Assembly: GCA_012656075.1 (NCBI GenBank) | Contig: JAAKBF010000056.1 | Span: 496,001 to 560,000 of the forward strand | Reading direction: 5' to 3' | Source of the DNA: Phytophthora hibernalis | Lineage: Eukaryota; Oomycota; Peronosporomycetes; Peronosporales; Peronosporaceae | DNA: 64,000 nt | In this document: one piece after another, positions 8,997-20,300 of the stretch | Numbering within the stretch: the stretch's first letter is position 1 | Layout of the letters: every line of letters begins with the position of its first letter | The notes under the pieces: model-generated | Told to the model about the DNA's origin: nothing | Databases searched by the model: none | The model's input: the letters and a program-made list of their open reading frames with translations, nothing else | Position numbers and translations under genes: made by a program

Positions 8997-11900
8997 ATGT
9001 TTGCCTACGAGCTTGAAGGACTAAAGAGGTTGAAAATCCAAACAATCAAATGGGGGAGCAGCTACCGAGTCAAGGTTCGTGGCAGAACCGGTAAGATGGT
9101 ATTTATTAGTAATATTTCTCATTCTAGAAACCGCGAATTCGTAGCTAAGCAGTATAAGGTTTCTATCGATAAACTTAAGACGCACGTCTCGCCTGACTAC
9201 AAGGTTGACCCTAAGTACCGTTTCTACAACGGAAAAAATATGGAGTCACACCTCTATGAGGGTATTCCGGCCTCGGAGTTCTTTGATAAGCTAGAGAGTG
9301 TTCACTCAAGTCAGAGGAATGCTTTTAAAGTCAACATTGCGCTCGGCTATGATCTCATTAGCAAAACTGACGATAGTTTTAGTCAGTATTGGCATCCAAA
9401 CATTGCCAACACATCTGTATTCGTGACACCGATTGCCATCAACAGCAAGGGGGACATTCGTAAGAAGGTCATTTCCGAGATTCAGTCGTTGGAATTAGCC
9501 GATAAGCTCAACTACCCATCGAGTGGATAAAAGCTCAAGGCGATAACCGGATTTAAGATTTTCATTTACCATCGCGAACATGTCCTTGGAGATGGCCAGG
9601 CTGTCATTCCGAAGGTAATACGCGACAACAAGCATGTAATCAACTTTCCTAAGACGAGCAACAAGTGCGTCTTCCACTGCATCGCCTTCCACACACAGTC
9701 TGGGGATAAGAAAGACCCACGATTCATTCAGGCTTCGGTGAAAACAGCATTCAAACGCTACTGCTCTTTCAAAAGTATTAGCTACAGTCTTAGTCTGTTC
9801 CGGAATTTCAAACCTATCGATTTGCTACAGCTCGATGAGTTAGAGGAATGCTTTCAGCTAACCATAAATGTCTATTCAATGAATGTGGCTTCTGGAAAGA
9901 TGGAATGCATTCGCTCATCGGACAAGGAGTATGATGTGATCAACATTCTCTCCCACGAGAATCACGCTCTCTACATTAGCAACGTGATCATGTTCCAGAG
10001 TAAGTACCAGTGCCCTAAGTGTGAAATGGTTTTCATTAGCTCTGACAAGCTCAATAACCATAAGAAGAACCAGTGCTAACTCGTAAATATTGAGAGCTTC
10101 CCAGCTGAACCAACTATCTACAAGCCAGTTCCGAACACTATTTAATCTCTGCAATCAAAGTACTCGATAAAGGGTATTGATCAATATCTTGATCATTTCA
10201 TCGTCTATGACTTCGAAGCCATTCTCAAGCCGACAATGGTACAGAGCGGAAAGAGCACTGTATTCACAAACGAGCATATTCCAGTATGTGTCTCTGTAGC
10301 AGATAGCTTAACTGAGGAGGTGCGTTGCTTTGTAAATGATATCCCGAAGGCGTTGCTCACGGATATGTTTAATTATATCAGCGATATCGGGTCGAAGATC
10401 CAACAATACAATGTTTCCCAGTATGAGTCGCTTCTCTGTAAGCTTATCGACGCCCACGGATTAACTAGTATGGAGATTGCTGGGGTAGATTTATTAAAAG
10501 GTACACAATGAGTGATGTAGACAGCTGGATTCAGGAAGCCAAATATTCCAGCTTCTTCGACTTTCATAGCAGTCTAGGCTTTAGTAAGCAAAGGTCCGAC
10601 TACGGAAGACTTAAGCAGCAACTCGATCAGGTGTCGGTATTCGGATTCAACAGTGGACGCTACGATATCAACCTCATCAAGAACGACATGTTTGCTGTCA
10701 TTGGCACCGATAATATCAAAATCTGTCATCAAAAACCCTAGCAACATGTGCATTGCTACCAGTGCTATGAAAATGCTAGATATTACTAACTACGTCCCGG
10801 CTGGTACAAGCTACGACAAGTATCTTACTACCTATCTCGGAGGCTGTAAGTGTGAAGACAAGATTCGGTGTGTCTGTGGCCTAGGCAAGGGTCTTTTCCT
10901 GTACGAGTACAACACTGCTTTCAGTGTGCTAAACCAGTATACAATCCCTCCCAAGTCAGTCTTCGACAGTGCGCTTCGTGGCGCTAGCATCATCAATTTT
11001 GACTACGAGCGAGTAAAGTTCGTGTGGAAGCACTATAAGATGAAGTCTATCAAGGCCTTACTCATTTGGTACAACAATCTGGACGTAGTACCATTCATCA
11101 AGGCTATCAAGGCCCAGCGTAAGGCTTCGAGCTGGATATGTTTGCCGACGGCGTATCTCTACCTGGCCTGAGTGAAAAGGTCATGTATAAGACCTGCTTT
11201 AACAACCTCAAAAGACGAAGCAGGAAGCCGGCTAAAGCGTTTTGATTCCAGGCTAAGCGCATGAGTGGATACAAGAGTCAGGATGCGGATGCGGAACGAG
11301 AGTTCGACATGACTATGGAGCATCTGAATGATCTACTCAAGCAGCAGAAATACTTATGCGGTCTTTGCTACTGTTAGTTATCAGCAGATACGGCCTCAGC
11401 CGACCGGGTAAACAACAAGCTAGGTCATATCGACATAAATTTGTTGATCAGTTGTATCGAATGCAATGTCGCTCGTAAGGACATGTCGCTGAGCGGCTTC
11501 CGATACAAAAAATACAAAAAGCTTCTTGACTTCAACTCATATCGTCTGGTGTTTTAGCATTGATAAAGAGGAATCAGAGATCTATGGTAAGATGAAAGCT
11601 AACATTGCTGGAGGACCAAGCATTATATTCAATCGCTACGCTAAGCGCAACGAGACCAAGATTCGAGGTGAAAAGATATGCAAAAAGATTATTGGGTTCG
11701 ACGCTAACGCTCTGTATTTGTTGGCGCTTGGTAATGATATACCATGTGGACGACTGACCACTGTCGAGGCTTATGATGATATCATCAACGATATCAAGGA
11801 CGACAAGATCTTTGGCTTCCTTGAGTGTGATATTCGGACACCAGAGCGCCTAAAAGACTATTTCAGCGAGATGACTCCCATTTTCAAGAAAACGGTTATC

Positions 11901-12980
11901 GATTGTGAAGACCAAAACATCATTGGTGCTCATATGTACGACTTCAACCATCCTCGAGAATCAGGTCGCACAAAGCCTGCTCACAAGCTAATTGGTAGCT
12001 ACTTTGGAGAAAAGATTCTCATTTACGCCCTTTGCTTAAGTGGTACCTTGTTCACGGTATGAAGGTCACCAAGACCTACAGCTTCGTCAAGGCTAGCTCT
12101 CACAAGTCATTCTCCCCGTTTATGGATGTTGTATCGAACGCACGTCTAGAGGGTGATGTTAATAAGTCGAAGGCTATGATTGCTGAAATGATGAAACTGG
12201 TGGGCAACAGTGCTTTTGGTCGCCCTGGCATGGATATGACTAAGCATAAGGAGATCAAGTAAGAGTCCGATGACGCCGAAATCAAAGCACGTGTCGAGCA
12301 CTTCACGTTCCATGGACTCGATGAGCTGAACGATGCTGCTGAGATCATTATGAAGAAAAGAAGAATTAAGAACAAAAATCCTATCCATCTGGTATTGCTA
12401 TTTACCAGCTAACCAAACTGCGTATGCTGCAGTTCTACCATGATTGCATTGACTTCTACTTCGATCGCGTCGACTTCCAGTACCAAGAAATGGACACTGA
12501 TAGTGCCTATATCGCTTTCAGTTGTGAGAATCCATTCAAGAACTGCATCAAACCTGAGCTACGCGAGCACTTCCAGCAGCACAAGTACGATTGGTTCCCG
12601 CGTGATTACAACACTGAGATAGCTAAATTTGACCGACGCACACCTGGTTTGTTTAATGATGAGTGGTCTGGTGATGCGATGGTCTCATTATCGAGCAAAA
12701 CCTACATCTGCTACCTCCTGACCATGAGTATAAGGTAAACGTTTCCGCTAAGGGGATTCAGCAAGGTCGTGGTCGCATTGACGATGTGCTCAATCCAGAC
12801 GGATTCGAGACAGTGGTTCGCGACCGTATCACGCTTCAAGGCACTAACAAAGGCTTCCGTATCAGCAAGGAATTCAAGTCAATTATTACATAAACCCAGA
12901 GGAAAACCGCCCTCAATTACTATTACGACAAGCGTAAGGTTTTAGCTGATGGCATTTCAACTACCCCGCTCGATGTATAG
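8997..12980 (+). pseudogene. polB: Family B DNA polymerase, protein-primed type (Polinton-like)
   Basis: About 1,300 codons in broken frames. Order: N-terminal region with KCVFHCIAFHTQ (about 9,660); a C2H2 finger YQCPKCEMVFISSDKLNNHK (about 10,005-10,065); Exo I YDFEA (about 10,208); Exo II FGFNSGRYDINLIK (about 10,640); Exo III YNNLDVVPF (about 11,070); an inserted HNH-like module (11,215-11,510); polymerase motif A FDANALYLLALG (about 11,698); motif B KLVGNSAFGRPGMDM (about 12,200); motif C EMDTDSAYIAF (about 12,490); and a C-terminus ending YYYDKRKVLADG...TPLDV. This order fits the polymerases of Polintons/Mavericks, which replicate from a terminal protein. In-frame TGA (about 11,242) and TAG (about 11,370) plus several one-base shifts show it is dead. 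The leader has AATATATAGG just before the ATG. Confidence 0.88.
11215..11510 (+). other. HNH-endonuclease-like module inside the polymerase gene
   Basis: Between Exo III/MFADGVSLPGL and motif A, the polymerase frame carries EHLNDLLKQQKYLCGLC, then SADRVNNKLGHIDINL and SCIECNVARKDMS. The spacing (Cys pair, D-R-x-x-N-x-x-G-H/Y, N-L, C-x2-C-N, R/K-D-M) is that of zinc-type HNH/endonuclease VII-like nucleases. The polymerase sequence resumes just after (DKEESEIYGKMKANIAGGPS). The call rests on motif pattern; no search was possible. An embedded homing-type nuclease or a stable domain fusion are both possible. Confidence 0.6.
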
Positions 12981-13026
12981 AACCATACATTTGTGAGCCA
13001 TTTGTTTATTACCTATAACATATATC

Positions 13027-14107
13027 ATGGGCGATCTTCTGAAGAAACTCTACTATAACCCCAAAACAGGTTATGTTGCAGCCCGGCCACTGTACGAGAA
13101 AGCCAGACAGATAGATCCAGAAATAACACTCAAAACAGTGAAGGGTTGGTATACTACCCAGTCGGAAATTCAACGCTTTCAGGAACAGAGAAGACAATAC
13201 GATGGGTTTAAAATCACGTCGCACAACCCAAATTCGTGGCAGACGGATCTTGCTTTCTGGGATAAGAGACCAATACTGACATGCATCAATATCAATTCGC
13301 GACTTGGCTATGCAAAGGTGCTTAAAAATAAGACCGCACCGGTTGTATTGACAGCAATTTAATATTTTGTTCGGCTGCAGAAAATAGATATTCTGACGAG
13401 CGACAATGGCAGTGAATTCATGAACAAGGATGTGCAATCATTCTTTAAAACCAAAAATATTGATCACTATAACATTGAGCCAGGTGACCACGGAACAATG
13501 GGTAAAATCGAGCGTTTCAACAGGACGCTGAAGCAACGACTAACAAAGATCACTCCAAAAACGATCACCCAGAAACTTATCACCAATCTAATTGATAATT
13601 ACAACAGCACAATACATAGCTCTATTGGGATGACCCCAAACGAGGCTAAATGTGAGGTAATGACGTCTGAGCTGAAGCATAATCAAGTTGAGGCAGAGCG
13701 AGTTGATAATGAGTTCGAAGTAGGTATATCGACTCAAAAAGCAAACGTTTGAGAAGGAAGCCGCTCGATGGAGTAAGGCTGTATATACGACCGTTGGTAT
13801 GGACGGATATCGACTACAAATCCGGTCCAAAAACGGACATATACTCTATAAGACACCAAATGATCTCAAAACGGTACGATCAGAAGCGACAGAAGCCACT
13901 ATCAATCGTAATGACATCATTGAGGCGGAAAAGATATTAGATCACAAGAAGCTTCAAAACGGTAAGTACAAATATCTTATCAAATGGCTAGGCAACGAAC
14001 CCGATTCATGGGAGCCTCAAGCTAACCTGCGTCTTATCAATAAAAACAAACAGAGTCAATTAGAGGAAGAGTACTGGCTAGCGAAGAGTCGATTGCTCAC
14101 TCTCTAG
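13027..14107 (+). pseudogene. Retroviral-type (rve) integrase with C-terminal chromodomain
   Basis: About 355 codons. Catalytic D-D-E: WQTDLAFWDK (about 13,240), ILTSDNGSEF (about 13,395) and HGTMGKIERFNRTLK (about 13,490). After an SH3-like stretch (about 13,740-13,880), a chromodomain follows: EAEKILDHKK, YKYLIKWLG, DSWEPQANL (about 13,920-14,030). This integrase is the defining gene of Polinton/Maverick elements. An in-frame TAA at about 13,360 and a one-base shift near 13,735 break it. ACATATATC lies just upstream of the ATG. It lies between polB and the structural genes, as expected for an integrating virus. Confidence 0.85.
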
Positions 14108-14354
14108 CCACACATTATCATCGCCCTATTGCAACGAATGGGCACTTGAAATCACGCTTAGGTGTCACCCTCTTGAGTGATGGTCTAAATACTGTTTCTT
14201 GGATCGCTGTTCATTTCTTTATTTTAGAACTATCTTCTAGCAGCATCAAGTTGTCGTAGACAGGCAAATCATCAAAAGTGTCATACTCAATAAAGATGAT
14301 ATTTTCATCCATGTCAACTATATATCATAAAATATAAACTTTACCGCTCTTCAA

Positions 14355-14714
14355 ATGTGTAAGCATAACAATAGATGGAGCGGTCGTAGCCCTCCCGGGC
14401 GCCCTTCTGGCAGCCATACAACACAAACAAGTGAAAACGAACAGCTTAAACGTGAGCTACGGCAGTTGCGTCGGAAGTTCTGGACAATTACAGAAGTCAC
14501 CAGACTTAAAGATGAAATGCTTAATATTGACCCGGTCTCGTCGTTCAGGAAGACAGTATCAAATCGAAAATACAGAAACGAGCTTGAACAAATATTTGGC
14601 GTGCCATTTAAAGCTATCAAAGACTGGTATTTGAACCTTTTGAATGAGCGAAACAATATTTGCCACTCATATGAGAAAACTACACATAACCGAGTCATAC
14701 CGAGTTACTGGTAG
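14355..14714 (+). CDS. Unrecognised viral ORF with coiled segment
   Basis: 119 codons, intact. The N-terminus is Gly/Ser/Pro/Arg-rich (WSGRSPPGRPSGSHTT), followed by a charged helix (ENEQLKRELRQLRRKF) and a small folded-looking end (LEQIFGVPFKAIKDWYLNL). It resembles a DNA-binding helical protein, but I do not recognise the family. The leader has CTATATATCATAAAATATAAAC within 40 bases of the ATG. One of the few undamaged ORFs in the element. Confidence 0.45.
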   Translation: MCKHNNRWSGRSPPGRPSGSHTTQTSENEQLKRELRQLRRKFWTITEVTRLKDEMLNIDPVSSFRKTVSNRKYRNELEQIFGVPFKAIKDWYLNLLNERNNICHSYEKTTHNRVIPSYW

Positions 14715-14770
14715 AGTAGAGTATGCACTTTACGATTTTTTTATTCGATCTAATATAGCTTAGCTCTACA

Positions 14771-16453
14771 ATGTTCCCAAATATTAAATCCCTAGCTCAG
14801 AGAGAGCAAAAGCGACATGAGCTTCTTGAACAGGCTCAGCGTCGCGTTAGACAAGCAACCGCTAAACGGCAGATGTATGAAGGCACCTCGTGGGCTAGTG
14901 ATTTTTCGAAGACAATTACAGCAATCCCGAAGACATCCGATGTGTCAGTTCAAACAGAGTCCGATGAAAAAAGCCCGAGTGATGGAAACTCCGTGAAAAT
15001 CCCTGAGCTCTCATCAGTTGGGACGAGCACCGATTCTGCGGAAACAGTTGAAGCCGAAACAAATACACTAAATTATATGCCGAACCCGGTCGCGCACGTG
15101 ACACCGAGGAGCAGGCTGAATCACGACAGTGGATACGAGATTTATTCAAAGCCAATCCAAACTGGGCTGCATTACGAGTTCGTCCAATTCGTAAAAAAGC
15201 TGGTAGTGTTGACAATAGATATTACCTAGGTGAGAGAGGATCGCTAATAGTAATCAAGAGTGGGAACAAAGATAGAAATTATCAGTCGACTAATTGGGAG
15301 GCAACAGAGGAGATAATCAGAGATATTTTGTATAGTGGTGAGTGCAATTCAATCGACGAAGTCAGTGCTATGCGTATGGAAGATTCTCTGTACCATGCTT
15401 CATTAATGACTCAAAAGCGCTTAGACAAAAAACGAAAGGGCGATGAGTTAGAAGATCTTGAAATACCGCTTAAAGATCGAAGACTAGCTGATATTCATTT
15501 CGCTAAGAAATCTACCTCCACAACGTCTGGCAATGAAGATGCACCGATTAAACTGTTCTGGATTATTACTAAAACCAGAGAATTGCTAGACTCAAATGGA
15601 TTATCTAAGAGCATCGAACCGGTGCTACATGGAACAGACGTTTCTCGCCAGGTATATGTATTGGTAGATCCTACTACCATTAGGGTTTATGACAAAAATC
15701 TAATCGAGCTCACCCATCTGTGTTAAAAGATGTCGATTGGCGATCATCTCTAAATGCGTTTCTAGACATGGTCAAGCGTAGAGGGTTGGAGATTGTTCTA
15801 GTAGGTAAAGCGGACAAGTCATTGACTTCGAAAATGTATGAACAATCTAGTAATGACGTTGAAGCTCGTCATGATGTTAAAATAGGGTCAAATGAAGACA
15901 TGGATCGAAACATGTCAATTTCTGATAGCGAAGCTAAGCAGCTCGTCACTGAATACTTCCAAGAGCTTCTTTTAAGGATGTGGAGATTCAATTTCGCTTG
16001 AGGCCGATTGTAGATTCTAAAACTGGGGTTAAAACCCATGCAGCCTACTATTTTGGAGAGCCCATGGGACGTCGCCCACTTAATATTAGAAATGAGCACC
16101 ACAAACCAATCTCCGGTAATGCTTTGTCTCACTTAATAAAGAACATAAGGTGGATGAATACTTTCGAATCTCTATTAAATGGAACGGAGGATATATACCG
16201 AGATGTGACAGATATAGATGGTCCGAAAACTGATGAGGAGACGCAGGTGGAAGCGAATATTATTGAGAACCTTCAGATATTACGTGCGGTCATTTTCAAT
16301 CATGCTGTTGACATCAAGCAACCAAGACCGGAAGCATTTGATTACGATGAAACATTACAAAGGCTTCATGATGATGCGGAAGCCGCGTTTCAGGGGTATG
16401 GAGAAGCTCAGAAGAGGTTTGAGACAGCCCAAAAACGCAGCAAAAATGTCTAG
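14771..16453 (+). pseudogene. Large unrecognised viral protein (about 560 residues)
   Basis: Starts at 14771 (MFPNIKSLAQREQKRHELLE, helical and basic), then a Ser/Thr/Glu-rich linker (about 14,930-15,070). A folded central part follows (YYLGERGSLIVIKSGN; IKLFWIITKTRELLD; QVYVLVDPTTIRVYD), then an acidic stretch, and a C-terminal part with AYYFGEPMGRRPLNIRNEH and a helical tail (EAAFQGYGEAQKRFETAQK). It crosses frames at about 15,150, 15,720 and 15,985. The last codons overlap the next gene's ATG by 8 bases. Large size in the virion-gene half suggests a structural or morphogenesis role, but this is inference. Not recognised. Confidence 0.45.
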
Positions 16454-17162
16454 CTCTAAAGCTAATAAATTCGCGCTTAAGACAGCGAGATCGGCTTTGA
16501 AAGCTACTAAAGCTGTCTATTCGTTGAAACTGAAAACATGTACTGAAATGGATCGTGAGAAAGAAGAGGTTGAGGAATGGGAACATGCTGCTCTTCGCGC
16601 TCGTGGCACCCGCTCGGTTCTAAAAGGCCGTGGATTGAGAGGAGCAGGAGTAGCTTCACTGGACGGAGTGATTAGACGAGGTCGCACGTCCAATCTTAAC
16701 GAGATTCAGGGCTTAGCTACACCAAGCGCATATGTTTATCGTCAGTTGGGAAGTAAATACATCCGTCTACCGGATCTGGATGCTAAAACGCATGTGATAG
16801 TACAGCCTAATCGTAGAAAGTGCGGTCCTAAGTGTAAGGTCAGCGACAACCTGCAAAACATGATCAGTACTCTGGTATAAAAGCAACACATCGATCAACC
16901 GTCTTATGATAAGCTAGATATCGATAAAAAGCTATTTAGCGAGATTCTCTCCATTACTCACCTGCCGTATAATTTCCACGAAAAGCTTGATGATCCGTTA
17001 GAGACTCTTAAAGCCGAGTACGACAAACTTAAAGGAGAGCTAGATTTAGGAAATGATAACCTGAGTATTATCAAGCAGTTTAAGTCTCTTAGTGTAGATA
17101 TGTACAGCAATCGACTTATTTCAGATTCTGAGTTCAAACAAATTATAACCCGTTTCCTATAG
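16446..17162 (+). pseudogene. Unrecognised helical viral protein
   Basis: Starts MSSSKANKFALKTARSALKA at 16446, overlapping the previous gene's stop in another frame. About 238 codons, with an in-frame TAA at about 16,878. The N-terminal half is Lys/Arg/Ala-rich. The middle has SAYVYRQLGSKYIRLPDLD. The C-terminus (EYDKLKGELDLGNDNLSIIK, then a short helical end) has a pattern I associate with structural or accessory proteins of Polinton-like viruses, without being able to name one. The frame stays open on both sides of the stop, so this looks like a single nonsense mutation. Confidence 0.45.
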
Positions 17163-17169
17163 CGAGATA

Positions 17170-17400
17170 ATGTTCTTCTTCAATCCCCGAATTATATTCA
17201 GCTCAGGCGGTAGCTATGGTGATAACGCCGATCTCAATGTTTCTGAACTTAAAGCTCTCATGAAGAATCTGATCGTCCACGAGTGGCCTCAGCAGACACA
17301 AGCAGCAGTTTGGGCTAGTGATCTGGATAAAACTTTCTCGAAGGTCAGCCATGCGAGTACACACGACGGGTGGACGCATGTGGGCTTACAAACCGTCTAA
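17170..17400 (+). CDS. Small unrecognised viral ORF
   Basis: 76 codons, intact, starting 7 bases after the previous stop (MFFFNPRIIFSSGGSYGDNA). Contains VSELKALMKNLIVHEWPQQ and ends THVGLQTV. No family recognised. The tight spacing suggests it is read together with its upstream neighbours. The 166 bases after it hold no gene and separate it from the convergent fibre gene. Confidence 0.4.
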   Translation: MFFFNPRIIFSSGGSYGDNADLNVSELKALMKNLIVHEWPQQTQAAVWASDLDKTFSKVSHASTHDGWTHVGLQTV

Positions 17401-17566
17401 AAAAGGCTTCGGTTAAGACATTCTCTATCTAATTGAGATTCATCCTACGAACCACTGCTTCACATTGTGTTTTATTCGCTCGCACTTGTGCGTGTGGTCA
17501 GCGAAGATGCGATCGAAGATCCTTAAAGTCACGCAGTCTCCTTCGGGAGATGACAACCCGGACACT

Positions 17567-19453
17567 CTATGAGTTGTCACCCCACCCACGTCGTATGTGA
17601 TCTAGTTCTACCTTGAGCGTCTCTATTTGTTTAAATGGATCTCTGAGCGCCGCGTGTAGCAATGGGATTGCTCTTTCATAGCTAACGCTCATCCGATAAC
17701 CTGGGATAGACCAAGTGTCATCTGGGACAGCCTCCATTGTATCATCTTTCGTAAGGGTTACCAACAATGCATGGACGGCCTGGTACAGATCCTGAGCAAT
17801 ATAGCCCAACTGCTCCTTACCGCCTTCAGATTTAATCTCATATCGAACAGGATTAATACCCTTGACAAAACCAGTCCCAACCACATTCGGAATTTTTGAT
17901 TCAATGCTTAATTCGACGATCAGAGTATAAAGTAATGCCTCTAACCCCAAACTTCAACGCCTCTTTGCAACAGATCGATATAGTATCGCTAAAAGTACCC
18001 GTTCGACCTCCTGTGAATGAATTTGGCGTAGCCGTTGCTGTTGTTGATCCTACAACTATCGATGCCACCGACCGCTCTACATGGAGAGAAGCAAGTGGTG
18101 CAGATGTGCCGATTCCTACTTTGTTGTCAGCAGTGAGTACGAGACAATTGGACGTTCCGTAGCTATTCCAAGCAAGGTAGTTGTTTGCAGAGCCATCACC
18201 AGCGACGTATAACGTCTGGGTAAAGCAATTATAGGTAGCCAAACTTTTACCAAATCGCATGCTGATCGAGAACGATGAAGAAACGTTAGATAATACATTT
18301 AAAAGCTGGTATCCTTCGTCAACATTTTCAATACGTATGTTGCCAGCATTAGTAATCGATATTCGCGCGTAAAGGCCTGTGTTCTGACCTGATGATTCCT
18401 TAGTCCAAAACTGTAGATCGGTCGGTCTGAATCCACCGCTGTGGCGTTTAGCTACGATTCGAGCCACTGGAGTGTACAGGGAAAGATTGGAAGTAGAATC
18501 GTTGGCGAATGTGATGGTTGCCGTTGACTCCTGTGCGTCTGACATGTTATTTATGATGAAATTGCCGACGTTCGCTGCTGCGTGTAATGCCACTGACTCT
18601 CCACTCGTTGTGGAACATGTAGTTCGAGCATTGCTGGTTAGATCAGTCCCCGTCAAGCTTCCACATGATATTGCATTGGATACGGTAAGCGAACCTAGAG
18701 TACCAACAGAGGTGATATTGGTTTGAGCTGAAGTTGCTAGTGTACCGTTAATATCTCCACTCACTGTAAGAGAGGTTAACGTTCCAACAGAGAAGATATT
18801 ACCCTGTGAAGATGTATTTATGGTTCCAACAATACTATTTGATGCTGTTAAAGTGCCAGTGCAGCTTAAGTTTCGAAACCCGTTGATATCGTTGTTACTG
18901 TTAACAACAATAGCCTTTTGAGCTGTAACGGAGCCTTGTGTGATGCTAATATATTGCGAATGATCGAAGTTATTGTAGCCACCGACTCCATTAGCAAATT
19001 GAATGTTAGGCGTATATAATCCAACCCCTTCCGGGTTGAGAGTTAGATTAGTCAAAGTACCAACAGATGTGATATTGGTTTGAGCTGCAGTACTTAGCGT
19101 CCCAGTAATGCTCCCGTCACTGTAAGAGAAGGTAAAGATCCAACAGATGTTATATTGGTCTGAGCTCCTGTCGAGAGGGTCCCAGAAAGCGATCCAGAGT
19201 AGCTAATGGAACCACAGCCCACCTCACCAAGACCGCTTATATTGCCACCAGTTCCTGGGACAAGTGATACACCCACTGTTGCTGCTCCTGGAGTAATCCC
19301 AGTAATATATGACATCCGATAGTCATTCTTCTCAACGAAGATGGTTCGCGCGTAGTCATAGGTTAGATTGCCGCTCGAATCCAATGAAATATAGAATGCA
19401 GAGTTATAGACTGCTGATACAAATATAGGTCGCGGATAACTAAAACCACTCAT
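17567..19453 (-). pseudogene. Fibre/tail-spike-like protein with peptidase S74 intramolecular chaperone
   Basis: About 625 codons on the minus strand. The N-terminal domain (from 19453, MSGFSYPRPIFVSAVYN) is followed by at least three copies of a repeat of the form GTLxTxAQTNITSVGxLxxLTV (about 19,190-19,110, 19,090-19,040 and 18,790-18,700), typical of trimeric beta-structured fibres. After a receptor-domain-like region comes the S74 chaperone: LYSDRRIKH (self-cleavage serine, about 17,905), IESKIPNVVGTGFVKGINPV and QLGYIAQDLYQ. S74 domains trimerise a fibre and then cut themselves off. One-base breaks occur near 19,080 and 17,900. This is probably the host-attachment fibre. It is divergent from the ATPase gene. 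Confidence 0.75.
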
Positions 19454-19516
19454 CACCAAGGGTGTAGACGCAGACGCAAACCTGACGTTTTAGCTTGTTG
19501 TTGATTTTGTCTCGAG

Positions 19517-19524
19517 CTATATAG
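19517..19524. promoter_or_regulatory. Palindromic CTATATAG between divergent viral genes
   Basis: The only TATA-like word in the gap between the fibre gene (minus, starts 19453) and the ATPase gene (plus, starts 19549). Because it is a perfect palindrome it could serve both directions. It matches the TATATA-type words found before most other ATGs in the element. Confidence 0.4.
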
Positions 19525-19548
19525 ATCGAGTGATTTTAACAAACGATC

Positions 19549-20276
19549 ATGAGCAGTATTAGACAAAAGTCAAGTGGTGCAAGACACGAGACCTCGTTTA
19601 TTCCGGATTTTGGAGCTAGTCTGCCAAAACAGTTCAGATCAGCATCGATGGGGATATTCCTGAGTTGGGTATCAAAGCTCTGTTCAGGATGATTGTGCTT
19701 GGTCCCTCATTCAGCGGGAAGAATAATCTCTGTTTGTTTATACTCAAGCATTCTCCGCATGTCTTCGCCCACCTAACGATCATCGCCCGTAATCCTCAAC
19801 AGGAGTTTCATGAATACCTCCGCGATAAGCTGGATGGTTTTGTCACGTTTGTCGACCCAGATATACCTTCCAGTGTTGACCAAGTACGACGAACCCCACT
19901 TAGTTCGAACAAGCCTGAGCTTGTAATCATAGATGGCTACAGCAACGATAAACTCCTGCAGAAGAACATATTTTCACACTACTTCACTCATGGAAGGCAT
20001 TTCAAATTGAGTACCATTTTCTTAAGCCACAGCTACTTTGCAACCGATAAGATGATTCGCTTGAATGCCGAGTATGTAGCGATCCTAAAAGGGAATTCAA
20101 AGCGTGATCTGCAGATGGTCGTTAGGGATGTTAACATAAGGGGCGTTGATGATCGTTCGATCGTTTATTACTACAATAAAGCAACTGAGAAGAAAGGACA
20201 GATGCTTTTCGCGGATTCAGTCAAAAGTCAGTTCCGCTACAATTTTGATCGAATAATTGTTCCTGAAGGATCATAA
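19549..20276 (+). pseudogene. A32-like (FtsK/HerA) genome-packaging ATPase
   Basis: About 240 codons. An N-terminal tail from 19549 runs into the core after a one-base shift near 19,630. Walker A is MIVLGPSFSGKNN (about 19,690) and Walker B is PELVIIDGYSND (about 19,918), followed by FKLSTIFLSHSYF and a C-terminal DNVNIRGVDD-type region. This is the A32-type packaging ATPase shared by Polintons, virophages and giant viruses. Note that the residue after the P-loop Lys is Asn rather than Ser/Thr, expected to impair Mg-ATP binding. Confidence 0.78.
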
Positions 20277-20300
20277 TTATGGCGCTAATCATATATAACC

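Noticed and set aside
8997..12980. Intein in the polymerase
   Set aside because: No Cys/Ser at a splice start and no HN-Cys/Ser/Thr end around the HNH-like segment; a plain domain insert fits better.
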